Source: Aegilops tauschii subsp. strangulata (Eukaryota; Streptophyta; Magnoliopsida; Poales; Poaceae). From it: DNA of 64,000 nt. Below the pieces are notes generated by a model. The model had not been told where the DNA came from. It saw only the letters and a list, made by a program, of their open reading frames with translations, and did not search any database. Where the stretch lies: NCBI RefSeq assembly GCF_002575655.3, contig NC_053037.3, positions 448,105,793 through 448,169,792 on the forward strand. Direction: 5' to 3'. Shown here piece by piece: positions 38,086-49,816 of the stretch. Position 1 is the stretch's first letter, and each line of letters begins with the position of its first letter. Both the position numbers and the translations under genes were made by a program.

Positions 38086-39796
38086 TGTTGGGGAACGTAG
38101 CAATTTCAAAAAAATTCCTACGCACACGCAAGATCATGGTGATGCATAGCAACAAGAGGGGAGAGTGTTGTCCACGTACCCTCGTAGACCGAAAGCGGAA
38201 GCGTTATCACAACGCGGTTGATGTAGTCGTACGTCTTCACGATCCGACCGATCAAGTACCGAACGTACGGCACCTCCGAGTTCTACACACGTTCAGCTCG
38301 ATGACGTCCCTCGAACTCCGATCCAGCCGAGTGTTGAGGGAGAGTTTCGTCAGCACGACGGCGTGGTGACGATGATGATGTTCCACCGACGCAGGGCTTC
38401 GCCTAAGCTCCGCAACGGTATTATCGAGGTGTAATATGGTGGAGGGGGGCACCGCACATGGCTAAGAGATCTCAAGGATCAATTGTTGTGTCTCTGGGGT
38501 GCCCCCCTGCCCCCGTATATAAAGGAGCAAGGGGGAGGCAGCCGGCCAAGGGGAGAGGCGCGCCATAGGGGGGGAGTCCTACTCCCACCGGGAGTAGGAC
38601 TCCTCCTTTCCTTGTGGGAGTAGGAGAAGGGAAGGGGGAAGGAGAAAGAAGGAAGGGCGCGCACCCCTTCCCTAGTCCAATTCGGACCAGACTATGGGAA
38701 GGGGTGCGGCCACCTTTTGAGGCCTTTCTCTCCTTTCCCGTATGGCCCATTAAGGCCCAATACGAATTCTCGTAACTCTCCGGTACTCCGAAAAATACCC
38801 GAATCACTCGGAACCTTTCCGAAGTCCGAATATAGTCGTCCAATATATCGATTTTTACGTCTCGACCATTTCGAGACTCCTCGTCATATCCCCGATCTCA
38901 TCCGGGACTCCGAACTCCTTCATACATCAAAACTCAATAAAACTGTCATCGTAACGTTAAGCGTGCGGACCCTACGGGTTCGAGAACTATGTGGACATGA
39001 ACGAGACACGTCTCCGGTCAATAACCAATAGCGGGACCTGAATGCCCATATTGGCTCCCACATATTCTATGAAGATCTTTATCGGTCAGACCGCATAACA
39101 ACATACGTTGTTCCCTTTGTCACCGGTATGTTACTTGCCCGAGATTTGATCGTCGGTATCTCAATACCTAGTTCAATCTCGTTACCGGCAAGTCTCTTTA
39201 CTCGTTCCGTAACACATCATCCCGCAACTAACTCATTAGTCACAATGCTTGCAAGGCTTATAGTGATGTGCATTACCGAGTGGGCCCAGAGATACCTCTC
39301 CGACAATTGGAGTGACAAATCCTAATCTTGAAATACGCCAACCCAACAAGTACCTTTGGAGACACCTGTAGAGCACCTTTATAATCACCCATTTACGTTG
39401 TGACGTTTGGTAGCACACAAAGTGTTCCTCCGGTAAACGGGAGTTGCATAATCTCATAGTCATAGGAACATGTATAAGTCATGAAGAAAGCAATAGCAAC
39501 ATACTAAACGGTCGAGTGCTAAGCTAACGGAATGGGTCAAGTCAATCACGTCATTCTCCTAATGAGGTGATCCCGTTAATCAAATGACAACTCATGTCTA
39601 TGGCTAGGAAACATAACCATCTTTGATTAACGAGCTAGTCAAGTAGAGGCATACTAGTGACACTCTGTTTGCCTATGTATTCACACATGTATCAAGTTTC
39701 CGGTCAATACAATTCTAGCATGAATAATAAACATTTATCATGATATAAGGAAATAAATAATAACTTTATTATTGCCTCTAGGGTATATTTCCTTCA
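38086..39796 (-). repeat. 5' LTR of copia element 2
   Basis: 1,711 bp, TG...CA ends. Next to it is an intact primer site at 38068-38085 (TGGTATCAGAGCCTGG on the minus strand, complementary to initiator Met tRNA). Confidence 0.92.
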
Positions 39797-41100
39797 GCAA
39801 GTCACCAATGGTTGCACCTACACAAACAAACAAATACTTGCACCCAACGCGATAAAGGGGTTGTCAGTCCCTTCATGGTTACTTGCAAGGATGAGATCTG
39901 ATACTGATAGATATAAAAGATAAGTAAATGTGCAAATAAGATAAAGGTAAATAAATTATAGCAAGGTATTTTTGGGTTTTTCATTTTATAGATTTGAAAA
40001 TAATATGATAAAAATAGACCCGGGGGCCATAGTTTTCACTAGAGGCTTCTCTCTTGAAAGAAAGCATACAGTGGGTAAGCAAATTATTGTTGAGCAACTG
40101 ATAGAAAAGTGCATAGTTATGACGATATCTAAGGCAATGATCATGAATATAGGCATCACGTCCGTGACAAGTAGACCGACTCCAGCCTGCATCTACTACT
40201 ATTACTCCACACATCAACTGCTATCACTACATGAATCAGCTACTTTGCCGTCTGACGGCAAAGGCAAGGATGGCGGACGGCAAAGGCCTTTGCCGTCTGC
40301 CGCGGAGGGCAAAAGGCTCCGGCAAAGTAGGCTACGGTAAAGAGCTTCTTTGCCGTTTGCTTTCTAAAGCGGACGGCAAAGGGGCCTTTGCCATCAGCGG
40401 CGGACAACAAAGAAAGCCGACGGCAATAAATTCGCTGTTAGTCCGTTAGGCGTCTAACGGCAGCCTTTGCCGTCCGCCGCTGACGGCAAAGACTGTAGGC
40501 TCTTTGCCATCTGCCGGCAGATGGCAAAGAGACCAAATAGGCATTAATTCTGTTTCTTCTTATATCCATTCATTTTTCACAGAAAATCAAACACACACAC
40601 ACACACACATATGACCAATATAGGATATCCAACACATGTTACCAATAGTAGCAAGTTTCATCCAAACATATACATAGTTTCATCAATATAGGACATTCTT
40701 TGCCATCAGCCAGTTCTTTGCCGTCCGTTTTCCTGAAGCGGACGGCAAAGACCTTCTTTGCCGTCAGCCAGCAGACGGCAAAGAACTGGCAGACGGCAAA
40801 GAAGCTAATTCCAGTAGTGTATCCTGCATGCATCTAGTGTATTAAGTTAACAATAACGAAGTAAGGTCTTAAGCAAGATGACATGATGTAGAGGGATAGA
40901 TCCAAACAATATGAACAAACCCCATCTTTTTCTCCTTAATGGCAACAATACAAATATGTGGCATGTCCCTTTTTGTCACCGGGAATAAGCATCGCAAGAT
41001 TGAACCCATCAAAGCACCTCTCCCATTGCAAGAAAAATCAATCTAGTTGGCCAAACCAAATCAATAGATCGGGGCTTAATTCCTACTCGTCCTCGAGTAG
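39797..41100. mobile_element. Old LTR-retroelement non-coding sequence
   Basis: The sequence from CAAGTCACCAATGGTTGCAC to a polypurine-like segment near 41065-41100 (on the minus strand CTCGAGGACGAGTAGGAATT) resembles high-copy Triticeae retroelement LTR and end sequence, probably gypsy type on the minus strand. It is split by the CACTA element at 40225-40819. No coding part is visible. The family cannot be fixed by eye. Confidence 0.5.
40225..40819. mobile_element. Small non-autonomous CACTA element, 595 bp
   Basis: Left end CACTACATGAATCAGCTACT then TTGCCGTC; the inverse of the right end is CACTACTGGAATTAGCTTCT then TTGCCGTC. Both sides carry TAT (40222-40224 and 40820-40822), the 3-bp duplication of CACTA elements. 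Many TTTGCCGTC and GACGGCAAA motifs, often as inverted pairs, fill the subterminal parts on both sides. A (CA)n run lies near 40590. No transposase. Confidence 0.93.
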
Positions 41101-43137
41101 GTAAATGATAAAACAATTTTTTTGATGTGGAATGCTACTTAACATGTTTATCATGTAATATTTATTTATGTGACATGAATATTCAGATCTGTAAGATTCA
41201 AAGCAAAAGTTTAATATTGGCATAAAAACAATAATACTTCAAGCATACTAAAAAGCAATCATGTCTTTTCAAAAAATGATGGCTAAAGAAAGTTATCCGT
41301 AGAACATCATATAGTCTTGTCATGCTCCATCTTCTTAACATAAAGTATTTATCATGTACAACCCTGGTGTTAGCCAAGCAATTGGTTCATACTTTTTAAT
41401 GCGCTTCAACTTTTTTAACTCTCACGCAATATATGAACATGAGCCATGGATATAGCACTATAGGTGGTATAGAATATGATGTTGGAGGTTGTGTCGCGAA
41501 GACAAAAAAGGAGAAAGTCTCACATTGACGAGGCTAATCAACGGGCTATGGAAATGCCCATCAATTGATGTCAATGCAAGGAGTAGGGATTGCCATGCAA
41601 CGGATGCACTAGAGCTATGAGTGTATGAAAGCTCAAAAGAAAACCAAGTAGGTGTACATCCAACTTGCTTGCTCATGAAGACCAAGGGCATTTGAGGAAG
41701 CCCATCATTGGAATATACAAGCCAAGTTCTATAATGAAAAATTCCCACTAGTAATATATGAAAGTTTGGATGACTGTGGACTCGCTAAACATCAACCCTT
41801 CAGATTGTTCTTCCATCCAAGACCAGCAAGGGCGTTCACCTGCTTGCAACTTTCGCAATACGGTTACTATGTCCATCCTCTGGAGCCTGTGGAATAGAAG
41901 GAACGCTAAAGTTTTCAAGCAAGAAGATGAGTCTTTGGGCTGCGTTCTTCGGCGGGCATCGCAAGACCTCTTTCTTTGGGCTCATCGATGTGGAAAGGAG
42001 AATCGCAAAAAAATTCTGACCGACTGGGGAATCATGTTGTCCCGGCTAGATGTAGCATAGTAGTTTTTATTTGATGTTTCCCTCTTTTCCTTTGCCCCTC
42101 CCTCTGTATATATTCTCTTTTAAACTTTAAAATTAATAAATGAGTTCAGGCTGGCTTTTGCCCGCCGTAGTTCCCTAAAAAAATATATGAAAGTGACAAA
42201 ATAGGAGACTCTCTATTATGAAGAATATGGTGCTACTTTGAAGCAAAAGTGTGGATTGTCCCTTCTCTCTTTTTTCTCCTTTTTTTTTCTTTTTTCTATT
42301 TTTGGGCTCTTTGGCCTCTCTTTTTATTTTAGGCTTGTTGGCCTCTTTTTTATTTTTGTCCGGAGTCTCATCCCGACTTGTGAGCGAATCATAGTCTCGA
42401 TCATCCTTTCCTCACATGGGACAATGCTCTAATAATGATGATCATCACACCTCTATTTACTTACAACTCCAGAATTACAACTCGATACTAGAACAAAAAT
42501 ATGACTCTGTATGAATGCCTCCGGCGATGTACCGGGATGTGCAATGATCTAGCGTGACATGTATAAAAAATATGAACGGTGGCCAAGCCACGAATACTAT
42601 GTCAACTATGTGATCATGCAAAGCAATATGACAATGATGGTATGTGTCATAATAAAACGAAACGGTGGAAGTTGCATGGCATTATGTCTCGAAATGGCTA
42701 TGGAAATGTCATAATAGGTAGGTATGGTGGCTGTTTTGAGGAAGATACAAGGTGGCTTATGTGTGAAAGAGTGTATCAGATCACGGGGTTTGGATGCATC
42801 GGCGAAGTTTGCACCACAACTCAAAGTGAGAAAGGGCAATGCACGGTACCGAAGAGGCAAAATGCGGAAGGGTGAGAGTGCGTATAATCCATGGACTCAC
42901 ATTAGTCATAAAGACCTCACATACTTATTGCAAAAAAATTATTAGCCCTTGAAGCAAAGTACTACTACACATACTCCTAGGGAAGAGGTTGGTAGGAGTT
43001 AACCATCACGCGTTCCCGACCTCCACGCAAAGGATGACAATCAATAATAAATCATGCTCCAATTTCATAGCATAACGAAAGACCATACATGAATGCTTCG
43101 GGAATCACAAACTTTAACACAAATATTCTTACTAAAC
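41101..43137. other. Retroelement-like non-coding sequence around the LINE
   Basis: Mostly AT-rich with no gene. I judge it to be gypsy-type non-coding sequence. A T-rich patch lies at 42265-42350. It ends where the Athila 5' LTR begins. Confidence 0.4.
41766..42181 (+). mobile_element. 5'-truncated LINE (L1-type)
   Basis: The plus strand encodes the end of a plant LINE ORF2, with SILWSLWNRRNAKVFKQED and DLFLWAHRCGKENRKKILTD, ending with TAG at 42058-42060. A short 3' UTR (TGAGTTCAGGCTGGCTTTTG) and an A-run at about 42176-42183 follow. AATATATGAAAGT flanks it at 41753-41765 and 42182-42194, a 13-bp target duplication. The insertion is only ~415 bp, so it was truncated at the 5' end when it inserted. 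Confidence 0.9.
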
Positions 43138-44660
43138 TGATACGTCCATTTTGCATCATGCTTTTATATCGATATTTATTGCATTATGGGCTGTTATTAC
43201 ACATTATGTCACAATACTTATGCCTATTCTCTCTTATTTTGCAAGGTTTACATAAAGAGGGAGAATGTCGGCAACTGGAATTCTGGGCTGAAAAAGGAGC
43301 AAAGATTAGAGACCTATTCTGCACAACTCCAAAAGTCCTGAAACTCCACGGAAATTATTTTTGGAAATAATAAAAAATATTGAGCGAAGAAAATACCAGA
43401 GGGGACCCACACCCTGGGCACGAGGGTGGGGGGCGCGCCCTACCCCCTGGGCACGCCCCCCTGCATCGTGGGCCCCCTGGTGGCCCTCCGGTGCCCATCT
43501 TCTGCTATATGAAGTCTTTCGTCCGAGGAAAAATCATAGGCAAGCTTTCGGGACGAGACTCCGCCGCCACTAGGCGGAACCTTGGCGGAACCAATCTAGG
43601 GCTCCGGCAGAGCTGTTCTGCCGGGGACACTTCCCTCCGGGAGGGGGAAATCATCGCCATCGTCATCACCAACGCTCCTCTCATCGGGAGGGGGCCAATC
43701 TCCATCAACATCTTCACCAGCACCATCTCCTCTCAAACCCTAGTTCATCTCTTGTATCCAATTCTTGTCTGTAAGTCTGAGATTGGTACCTGTAGGTTGC
43801 TAGTAGTGTTGATTACTCCTTGTAGTTGATGCTAGTTGGTTTATTTGGTGGAAGATCATATGTTCAAATCCATTATGCATATTAATACCCCTCTGATTAT
43901 GAACATGAATATGCTTTGTGAGTAGTTACGTTTGTTCCTGAGGACATGGGAGAAGTCTTGCTATTAGTAGTCATGTGAATTTGGTATTCGTTCGATATTT
44001 TGATGAGATGTATGTTGTCTCTCCTTTAGTGGTGTCATGTGAACGTCGACTACATGACACTTCACCATTATTTGGGCCTAGAGGAAGACATTGAGAACTA
44101 ATAAGTAGACGATGGGTTGCTAGAGTGACAGAAGCTTAAACCCTAGTTTATGCGTTGCTTCGTAAGGGGCTGATTTGGATCCATATGTTTCATGCTATGG
44201 TTAGGTTTACCTTAATACTTCTTTTGTAGTTGCAGATGCTTGCAATAGGAGTTAATCATAAGTGGGATGCTTGTCCAAGTAAGTACAGCACCCAAGCACC
44301 GGTCCACCCACATATCAAATTATCAAAGTACCGAACGCGAATCATATGAACGTGATGAAAACTAGCTTGACGATAATTCCCATGTGTCCTCGGGAGCGCT
44401 TTTCTCTATATAAGAGTTTGTCCAGGCTTGTCCTTTGCTACAAAAAGGATTGGCCCATCTTGCTGCACTTTATTTACTTTTTTTACTTGTTGCTCGTTAC
44501 AAATTATCTTATCACAAAACTATCTGTTACCTATAATTTCAGTGCTTGCAGAGAGTACCTTGCTGAAAACCGCTTATCATTTCCTTCTGCTCCTCGTTGG
44601 GTTCGACACTCTTACTTATCGAAAGGACTACGACAGATCCCCTATACTTGTGGGTCATCA
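43138..44660 (+). repeat. Athila 5' LTR
   Basis: Starts TGATACGTCCATTTTGCATC, ends GTGGGTCATCA. It matches the sequence from 63161 to the window end. Compared with that copy it carries about 25 extra bases in the GC-rich part near 43430-43465, and TATATGAAG (43506) where the 3' LTR has TATATAAAG. Confidence 0.93.
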
Positions 44661-44671
44661 AGACTCTTTTC

Positions 44672-44689
44672 TGGCGTCGTTGCCGGGGA
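44672..44689 (+). other. Athila primer binding site
   Basis: TGGCGTCGTTGCCGGGGA, 11 bases after the LTR, is the tRNA-Asp-type primer site characteristic of Athila elements (one base off TGGCGCCGTTGCC). Confidence 0.88.
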
Positions 44690-44766
44690 GTGAAGCGCCT
44701 TTGGTAGGTGGAATTTGGTAAGGAAAAATTTATATAGTGTGCTGAAATTTACTGTCACTTGTTGCT

Positions 44767-46020
44767 ATGGAAAGTAATCCTCTGAGGGGCTTGTTCGGGG
44801 TGTCTTCACCCCGACCAGTAGAGCAAAGAGTTTCTCCTCAACCTACTGAACCTACTGAAAATGAAAATGTCTACTTTGAAATTCCTTCGGGTATGATAGA
44901 GAAACTGCTAGCTAATCCTTTTGCAGGAGATGGAACATTACATCCTAATGAGCACCTAATATATGTGGATGAAGTTTGTGGATTATTTAAGCTTGCAGGT
45001 ATGCCCGATGATGTTATCAAGAATAAGGTCTTCCCTTTATCTTTGAAGGGAGATGCATTGACATGTTATAGGCTATGTGATGATATGGGATCATGGAACT
45101 ACAAACGATTGAAATTGAAATTTCATCAGAAGTTTTATCCTATGCATCTCGTTCATCGTGATCGTAATTATATATATAATTTTTGGCCTCGCGAAGGAGA
45201 AAGCATCGCTCAATCTTGGGGGAGGCTTAAGTCAATGTTATATTCATGCCCCAATCATGAGCTCTCAAGAGAAATGATTATTCAAAACCTTTATGCTCGG
45301 CTTTCTAACAACAATCGCACCATGCTCGATACTTCTTGTACTGGTTCTTTTATGATGAAGACTATTGAATTCAAATGGGATTTATTGGAAAGAATTAAAC
45401 GCAACTCTGAAGATTGGGACCTCGACGAAGGTAAGGAGTCAGGTATAACACCTAAGTTTGATTGTGTTAAATCTTTTATGGAGACCGATGTTTTCCGTAA
45501 ATTCAGCACTAAATATGGACTTGACTCTGAGATAGTAGCTTCTTTTTGTGAATCTTTTGCTGCTCACGTTGATCTCCCTAAGGAGAAGTGGTTTAGATAT
45601 CATCCTCCCATAGAAGTAAAAGTAGTTGAACCTATTAAAGTTGAAGAAAAGACTATCACTTATAATGATCCTATTGTTCCTACTGCTTATGTTGAGAAAC
45701 CACCTTTCCCTGTTAGAATAAAGGATCATGCCAAAGCTTCAACTGTGGTTCGTAAAAGCAATATTAGAACCTATACACCTCCTGAGCAAGTTAAAGCTGA
45801 ACCTAATATTGCTATTGTTAAAGATCTCTTGGCTGATAATATTGATGGGCATGTTATTTATTTCTGTGATGAGACTGCTAGAATTGCTAAACCTAGTGCT
45901 AAAGATAAACATAGACCTGTGGTAGGCATGCCTGTTATTTCTGTTAAAATAGAAGATCATTGTTATCATGGCTTGTGTGATATGCGTGCTAGTGCTAGTG
46001 CAATACCTATTGACTTATAG
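44767..46020 (+). CDS. Athila gag and start of protease (stop inside protease)
   Basis: A 417-codon frame. The gag core includes NPFAGDGTLHPNEHLIYVDE, VFPLSLKGDALTCYRL, SWNYKRLKLKFHQKFYP and GESIAQSWGRLKSMLYSCPN, which form the retrotransposon gag domain that packs element RNA. The protease begins near the end with CDMRASASAIP, where the family has Asp-x-Gly-Ala; here Gly is Arg, which should inactivate it. A TAG at 46018-46020 then stops the frame, and the same frame continues directly into the rest of protease and RT. No CCHC knuckle is visible. Confidence 0.85.
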   Translation: MESNPLRGLFGVSSPRPVEQRVSPQPTEPTENENVYFEIPSGMIEKLLANPFAGDGTLHPNEHLIYVDEVCGLFKLAGMPDDVIKNKVFPLSLKGDALTCYRLCDDMGSWNYKRLKLKFHQKFYPMHLVHRDRNYIYNFWPREGESIAQSWGRLKSMLYSCPNHELSREMIIQNLYARLSNNNRTMLDTSCTGSFMMKTIEFKWDLLERIKRNSEDWDLDEGKESGITPKFDCVKSFMETDVFRKFSTKYGLDSEIVASFCESFAAHVDLPKEKWFRYHPPIEVKVVEPIKVEEKTITYNDPIVPTAYVEKPPFPVRIKDHAKASTVVRKSNIRTYTPPEQVKAEPNIAIVKDLLADNIDGHVIYFCDETARIAKPSAKDKHRPVVGMPVISVKIEDHCYHGLCDMRASASAIPIDL

Positions 46021-47647
46021 AAAGAAATTATGCATGATATTGCACCCGCTGAGTTAGAAGAAATTGATGTTACCATTAAGCTTGCCAATAGAGATATTAT
46101 TTCACCAATTGGGATTGTTAGAGATGTTGAAGTCTTGCGTGGGAAAACTAAATATCCTGCTGATTTTCTTGTTCTTGGTTCCCCACAAGATAGTTTTTGT
46201 CACATTATATTTGGTAGACCCTTCTTAAACACTGTTAATGCTAAGATAGATTGCGAAAAGGATGTTGTTACTATTGGTTTGGGTGATATGTCTCATGAGT
46301 TTAATTTTTCTAAATTTCGTAGACAACACCGTGAAGAGGAATTGCCTAGTAAAGATGAATATATTGGTCTTGCTTCTATTGCCATACCTCCTAGTGATCC
46401 TTTAGAACAATATTTGCTAGACCATGAAAATGATACGTTTATGAATGAAAGAAGGGAAATAGATGAAGTGTTCTTTAAACAGGGACCTATTCTGAAACAC
46501 AACTTGCCTGTCGAAATCCTAGGGGATCCTCCTCCACCCAAGGGTGATCCCATGCTTGAGCTTAAACCATTACCTGATACTCTTAAATATGCTTATCTTG
46601 ATGAAAAGAAGATATATCCTGTTATTATTAGTGCTAACCTTTCAGAGAAGGAGGAAGAAAAATTATTGAAAACTCTGAAGAAGCACCGTGCTACTATTGG
46701 ATATACTCTTGATGATCTTAAGGGCATTAGTCCCACTCTATGCCAACACAAAATAAATTTGGAGAAAGATGCCAAACCAGTTATTGATCACCAACGACGC
46801 TTGAATCCTAAGATGAAAGAAGTGGTAAGAAAGGAAATACTAAAGCTCCTTGAGGCAGGTATAATCTATCCCGTTGCTGATAGTCAGTGGGTAAGTCCTG
46901 TCCATTGTGTCCCTAAGAAGGGAGGTATTACTGTCGTTCCTAATGATAAAGATGAATTGATTCCGCAAAGAATTATTACAGGTTATAGGATGGTAATTTA
47001 TTTCCGCAAATTAAATAAAGCTACTAAAAAAGATCATTACCCCTTACCTTTTATTAATCAAATGCTAGAAAGATTATCCAAACATACACATTTTTGCTTT
47101 CTAGATGGTTATTCTGGTTTCTCTCAAATACCTGTGTCAGCTGATGATCAAGCTAAGACCACATTTACTTGTCCTTTCAGTACCTTTTTCTTATAGACGT
47201 ATGCCTTTTGGTTTATGTAATGCATCTGCTACCTTTCAAAGATGCATGATGGCTATATTCTCTGATTTTTGTGAAAAGATTTGTGAGGTTTTCATGGACG
47301 ATTTCTCCGTTTATGGATCCTCTTTTGATGATTGCTTGAGCAACCTTGATCGAGTTTTGCAGAGATGTGAAGAAACTAATCTTGTCTTGAATTGGGAGAA
47401 GTGCCACTTTATGGTTAATGAAGGTATTGTCTTGGGGCATAAAATTTCTGAAAGAGGTATTGAAGTTGATAAAGCTAAAGTGGATGCTATTGAAAAGATG
47501 CCATGTCCCAAGGACATCAAAGGTATAAGAAGTTTCCTTGGTCATGCCGGTTTTTATAGGAGGTTCATTAAGGACTTCTCAAAAATTTCTCGGCCTCTGA
47601 CTAATCTATTACAAAAAGATATACCTTTTTTTATGATGATTGTGTAG
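46021..47647 (+). pseudogene. Athila protease end and reverse transcriptase, frameshifted
   Basis: The frame resumes after the stop with protease blocks (PADFLVLGSPQDS, FGRPFLNTVNAKIDCEKDVV), then RT (VNPVHC-type block SPVHCVPKKGGITVVPN, FINQMLERLSKHTHFCFLDG). Near 47185-47196 an extra T in a T-run shifts the frame. RT continues in another frame with RRMPFGLCNASATFQRCMMA and the catalytic VFMDDFSVYG intact. A second shift lies in the T-run near 47630. Confidence 0.88.
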
Positions 47648-48063
47648 AAGCATTTGAAATACTTAAGAAAGCATTAATCTCTGCACCTATTGTTCCGCCA
47701 CCTGATTGGAATTTACCCTTTGAAATTATGTGTGATGCTAGTGATTATGCTGTAGGTGTTGTTCTAGGTCAAAGAGTTGATAAGAAGTTAAATGTCATTC
47801 AATATGCTAGTAAAACTCTAGACAATGCCCAGAGAAATTATGCCACTACTGAAAAAGAATTCTTAGCAGTTGTATTTGCTTGTGATAAGTTCAGACCTTA
47901 TATTGTTGATTCTAAAGTAACTATTCACACTGATCATGCTGCTATTAAATATCTTATGGAAAAGAAAGATGCTAAACCTAGACTTATTAGATGGGTTCTC
48001 TTGCTACAAGAATTTGATTTGCATATTATTGATAGAAGAACCCATTGCAGACAACTTTTCTAG
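47648..48063 (+). pseudogene. Athila RNase H domain, frameshifted at its end
   Basis: It contains [20 protein letters not shown] (first catalytic Asp), [20 protein letters not shown] (catalytic Glu) and [20 protein letters not shown] (Asp). This is the RNase H that removes element RNA during reverse transcription. Near 48040 a small deletion shifts the frame and the domain ends early at 48061-48063. Confidence 0.88.
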
Positions 48064-49491
48064 GTTAGAGAATGTTCTTGATGACCCACTACCTATTGAT
48101 GATAGCTTTCCTGATGAACAATTAAATGTCATAAATGCTTCTCATACGGCTCCTTGGTATGCTGATTATGCTAATTACATTGTTGCTAAATTTATACCAC
48201 CTAGTTTCACATACCAGCAAAAGAAAAAGTTTTTCTATGATTTAAGACATTACTTCTGGGATGACCCACATCTTTATAAAGAAGGAGTAGATGGTGTCAT
48301 TAGACGTTGTGTACCTGAGCATGAACTGGAACAGATCCTACGCAAGTGTCACTCCGAGGCTTATGGAGGACACCACGCTGGAGACAGAACTGCACATAAG
48401 GTATTGCAATCCGGTTTTTATTGGCCTACTCTCTTCAAGGATGCCCGTAAGTTTGTCTTATCTTGTGATGAATGTCAAAGAATTGGTAATATTAGTAGAC
48501 GTCAGAAAATGCCTATGAATTATTCACTTGTTATTGAACCATTTGATGTTTGGGGCTTTGATTATATGGGACCGTTTCCTGCCTCTGATGTATATACACA
48601 TATTTTAGTTGCTGTTGATTACGTTACTAAGTGGGTAGAAGCTATTCCAACTAGTAGTGCTGATCATAACACTTCTATTAAGATGCTTAAAGAAGTTATT
48701 TTTTCTGAGGTTTGGAGTCCCTAGATATTTAATGACTGATGGTGGTTCACATTTTATTCATGGTGCTTTTCGTAAAATGCTTGCTAAGTATGACGTTGGT
48801 CATAGAATTGCATCTCCATATCACCCACAGTCTAGTGGTCAAGTAGAATTGAGTAACAGAGAACTCAAATTAATTTTGCAAAAGACTGCTAATAGGTCTA
48901 GAAAGAATTGGTCCAAGAAACTTGATGATGCATTATGGGCCTATAGAACTGCATGAAAATCCTATGGGCATGTCTCCGTATAAAATGGTTTATGGAAAAG
49001 CATGTCACCTACCTCTCGAAATAGAACATAAGGCATATTGGGCAATTAAAGAACTCAATTATGATTTCAAACTTGCCGGTGAGAAGAGGTTATTTGACAT
49101 TAGCTCACTTGATGAATGGAGAACCCAAGCCTATGAGAATGCCAAATTGTTTAAAGAAAAAGTTAAAAGATGGCATGACAAAAGAATACAAAAGCGTGAG
49201 TTTAATGTAGGTGATTATGTATTGCTCTACAACTCTCGTTTAAGATTTTTTGCAGGAAAACTTCTCTCTAAATGGGAAGGTCCTTACGTTATCGAGGAGG
49301 TCTATCGTTCCGGTGCCATAAAAATCAACAATTTCGAAGGCACAAACCCGAAGGTGGTGAACGGTCAAAGAATCAAACATTATATCTCAGGTAATCCTAT
49401 AAATGTTGAAACCAATGTTATTGAAATCGTAACCTCGGAGGAATACATAAGAGACACTTTCCAGAACGTTTCAGACTCCGAAAAGGAATAG
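48040..49491 (+). pseudogene. Athila integrase, in three frames
   Basis: The zinc-binding part is HSEAYGGHHAGDRTAHKVLQ ... FVLSCDECQR (HHCC). The core has DVWGFDYMGPFPASD with the first Asp, MTDGGSHF with the second and [12 protein letters not shown] with the Glu. The C-terminal part includes NVGDYVLLYNSRLRFFAGKL and KWEGPYVIEEV. Frameshifts occur near 48700-48720 and near 48950, so no full protein can be made. All catalytic residues are still present. Confidence 0.88.
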
Positions 49492-49605
49492 GTATGTGGT
49501 ACGGTAAGTAAACTGACTCCAAAACCGTTCTAATGGCAATTTTTCATCGTTTTGGAATATTTAGAAAATAGAAAAATAAGAAGCAGTCCGGGAAGGACAC
49601 GAGGC

Positions 49606-49680
49606 CTCCACGAGGGTGGAGGGCGCGCCCTACCCCCCTGGGCGCGCCCCCTGCCTCGTGGGCACCTCGTGCGCTCTCCG
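49606..49680. repeat. LTR-like GC-rich segment inside the Athila element
   Basis: CACGAGGGTGGAGGGCGCGC followed by CCTACCCCCCTGGGCGCG and CCTCGTGGGC closely resembles the GC-rich part of the 5' LTR just before its TATA position (43412-43475). It lies between pol and the extra ORF. Confidence 0.75.
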
Positions 49681-49816
49681 GACTCCGTTTTCTTGCACGT
49701 TACGTATTTTGGTAGGTAAAAATTCATTATATATTCTCCTGAATGTTTTGACCACCGTATCACGCAAATATCCTTTGTTTTTGTTTCGAGCTGTTTCTGT
49801 AGCAGATTAGAGCAAG

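Larger units (their letters stand above)
30752..39796 (-). mobile_element. Angela/WIS-type copia LTR retrotransposon 2, rearranged
   Basis: On the minus strand the order is LTR (38086-39796), internal part (32810-38085), LTR (31097-32809), then a second copy of the primer site and 5' leader (31096 down to 30752). LTRs start TGAAGGAAATATGCCC and end CGTTCCCCAACA. The two LTRs differ by about 20 changes in 1.71 kb. Because the left side continues into leader instead of stopping at the LTR, there is no simple target duplication. This is a recombinant or tandem-cDNA-derived structure. Coding sequence is broken but better preserved than in copia element 1. Confidence 0.9.

Noticed and set aside
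40590..40612. (CA)n microsatellite
   Set aside because: A short simple repeat inside the CACTA element; noted there only.
43380..43829. 149-codon frame in the Athila LTR, also near 63467-63835
   Set aside because: LTR sequence. The start differs between the copies because of an indel, and no protein similarity is seen.
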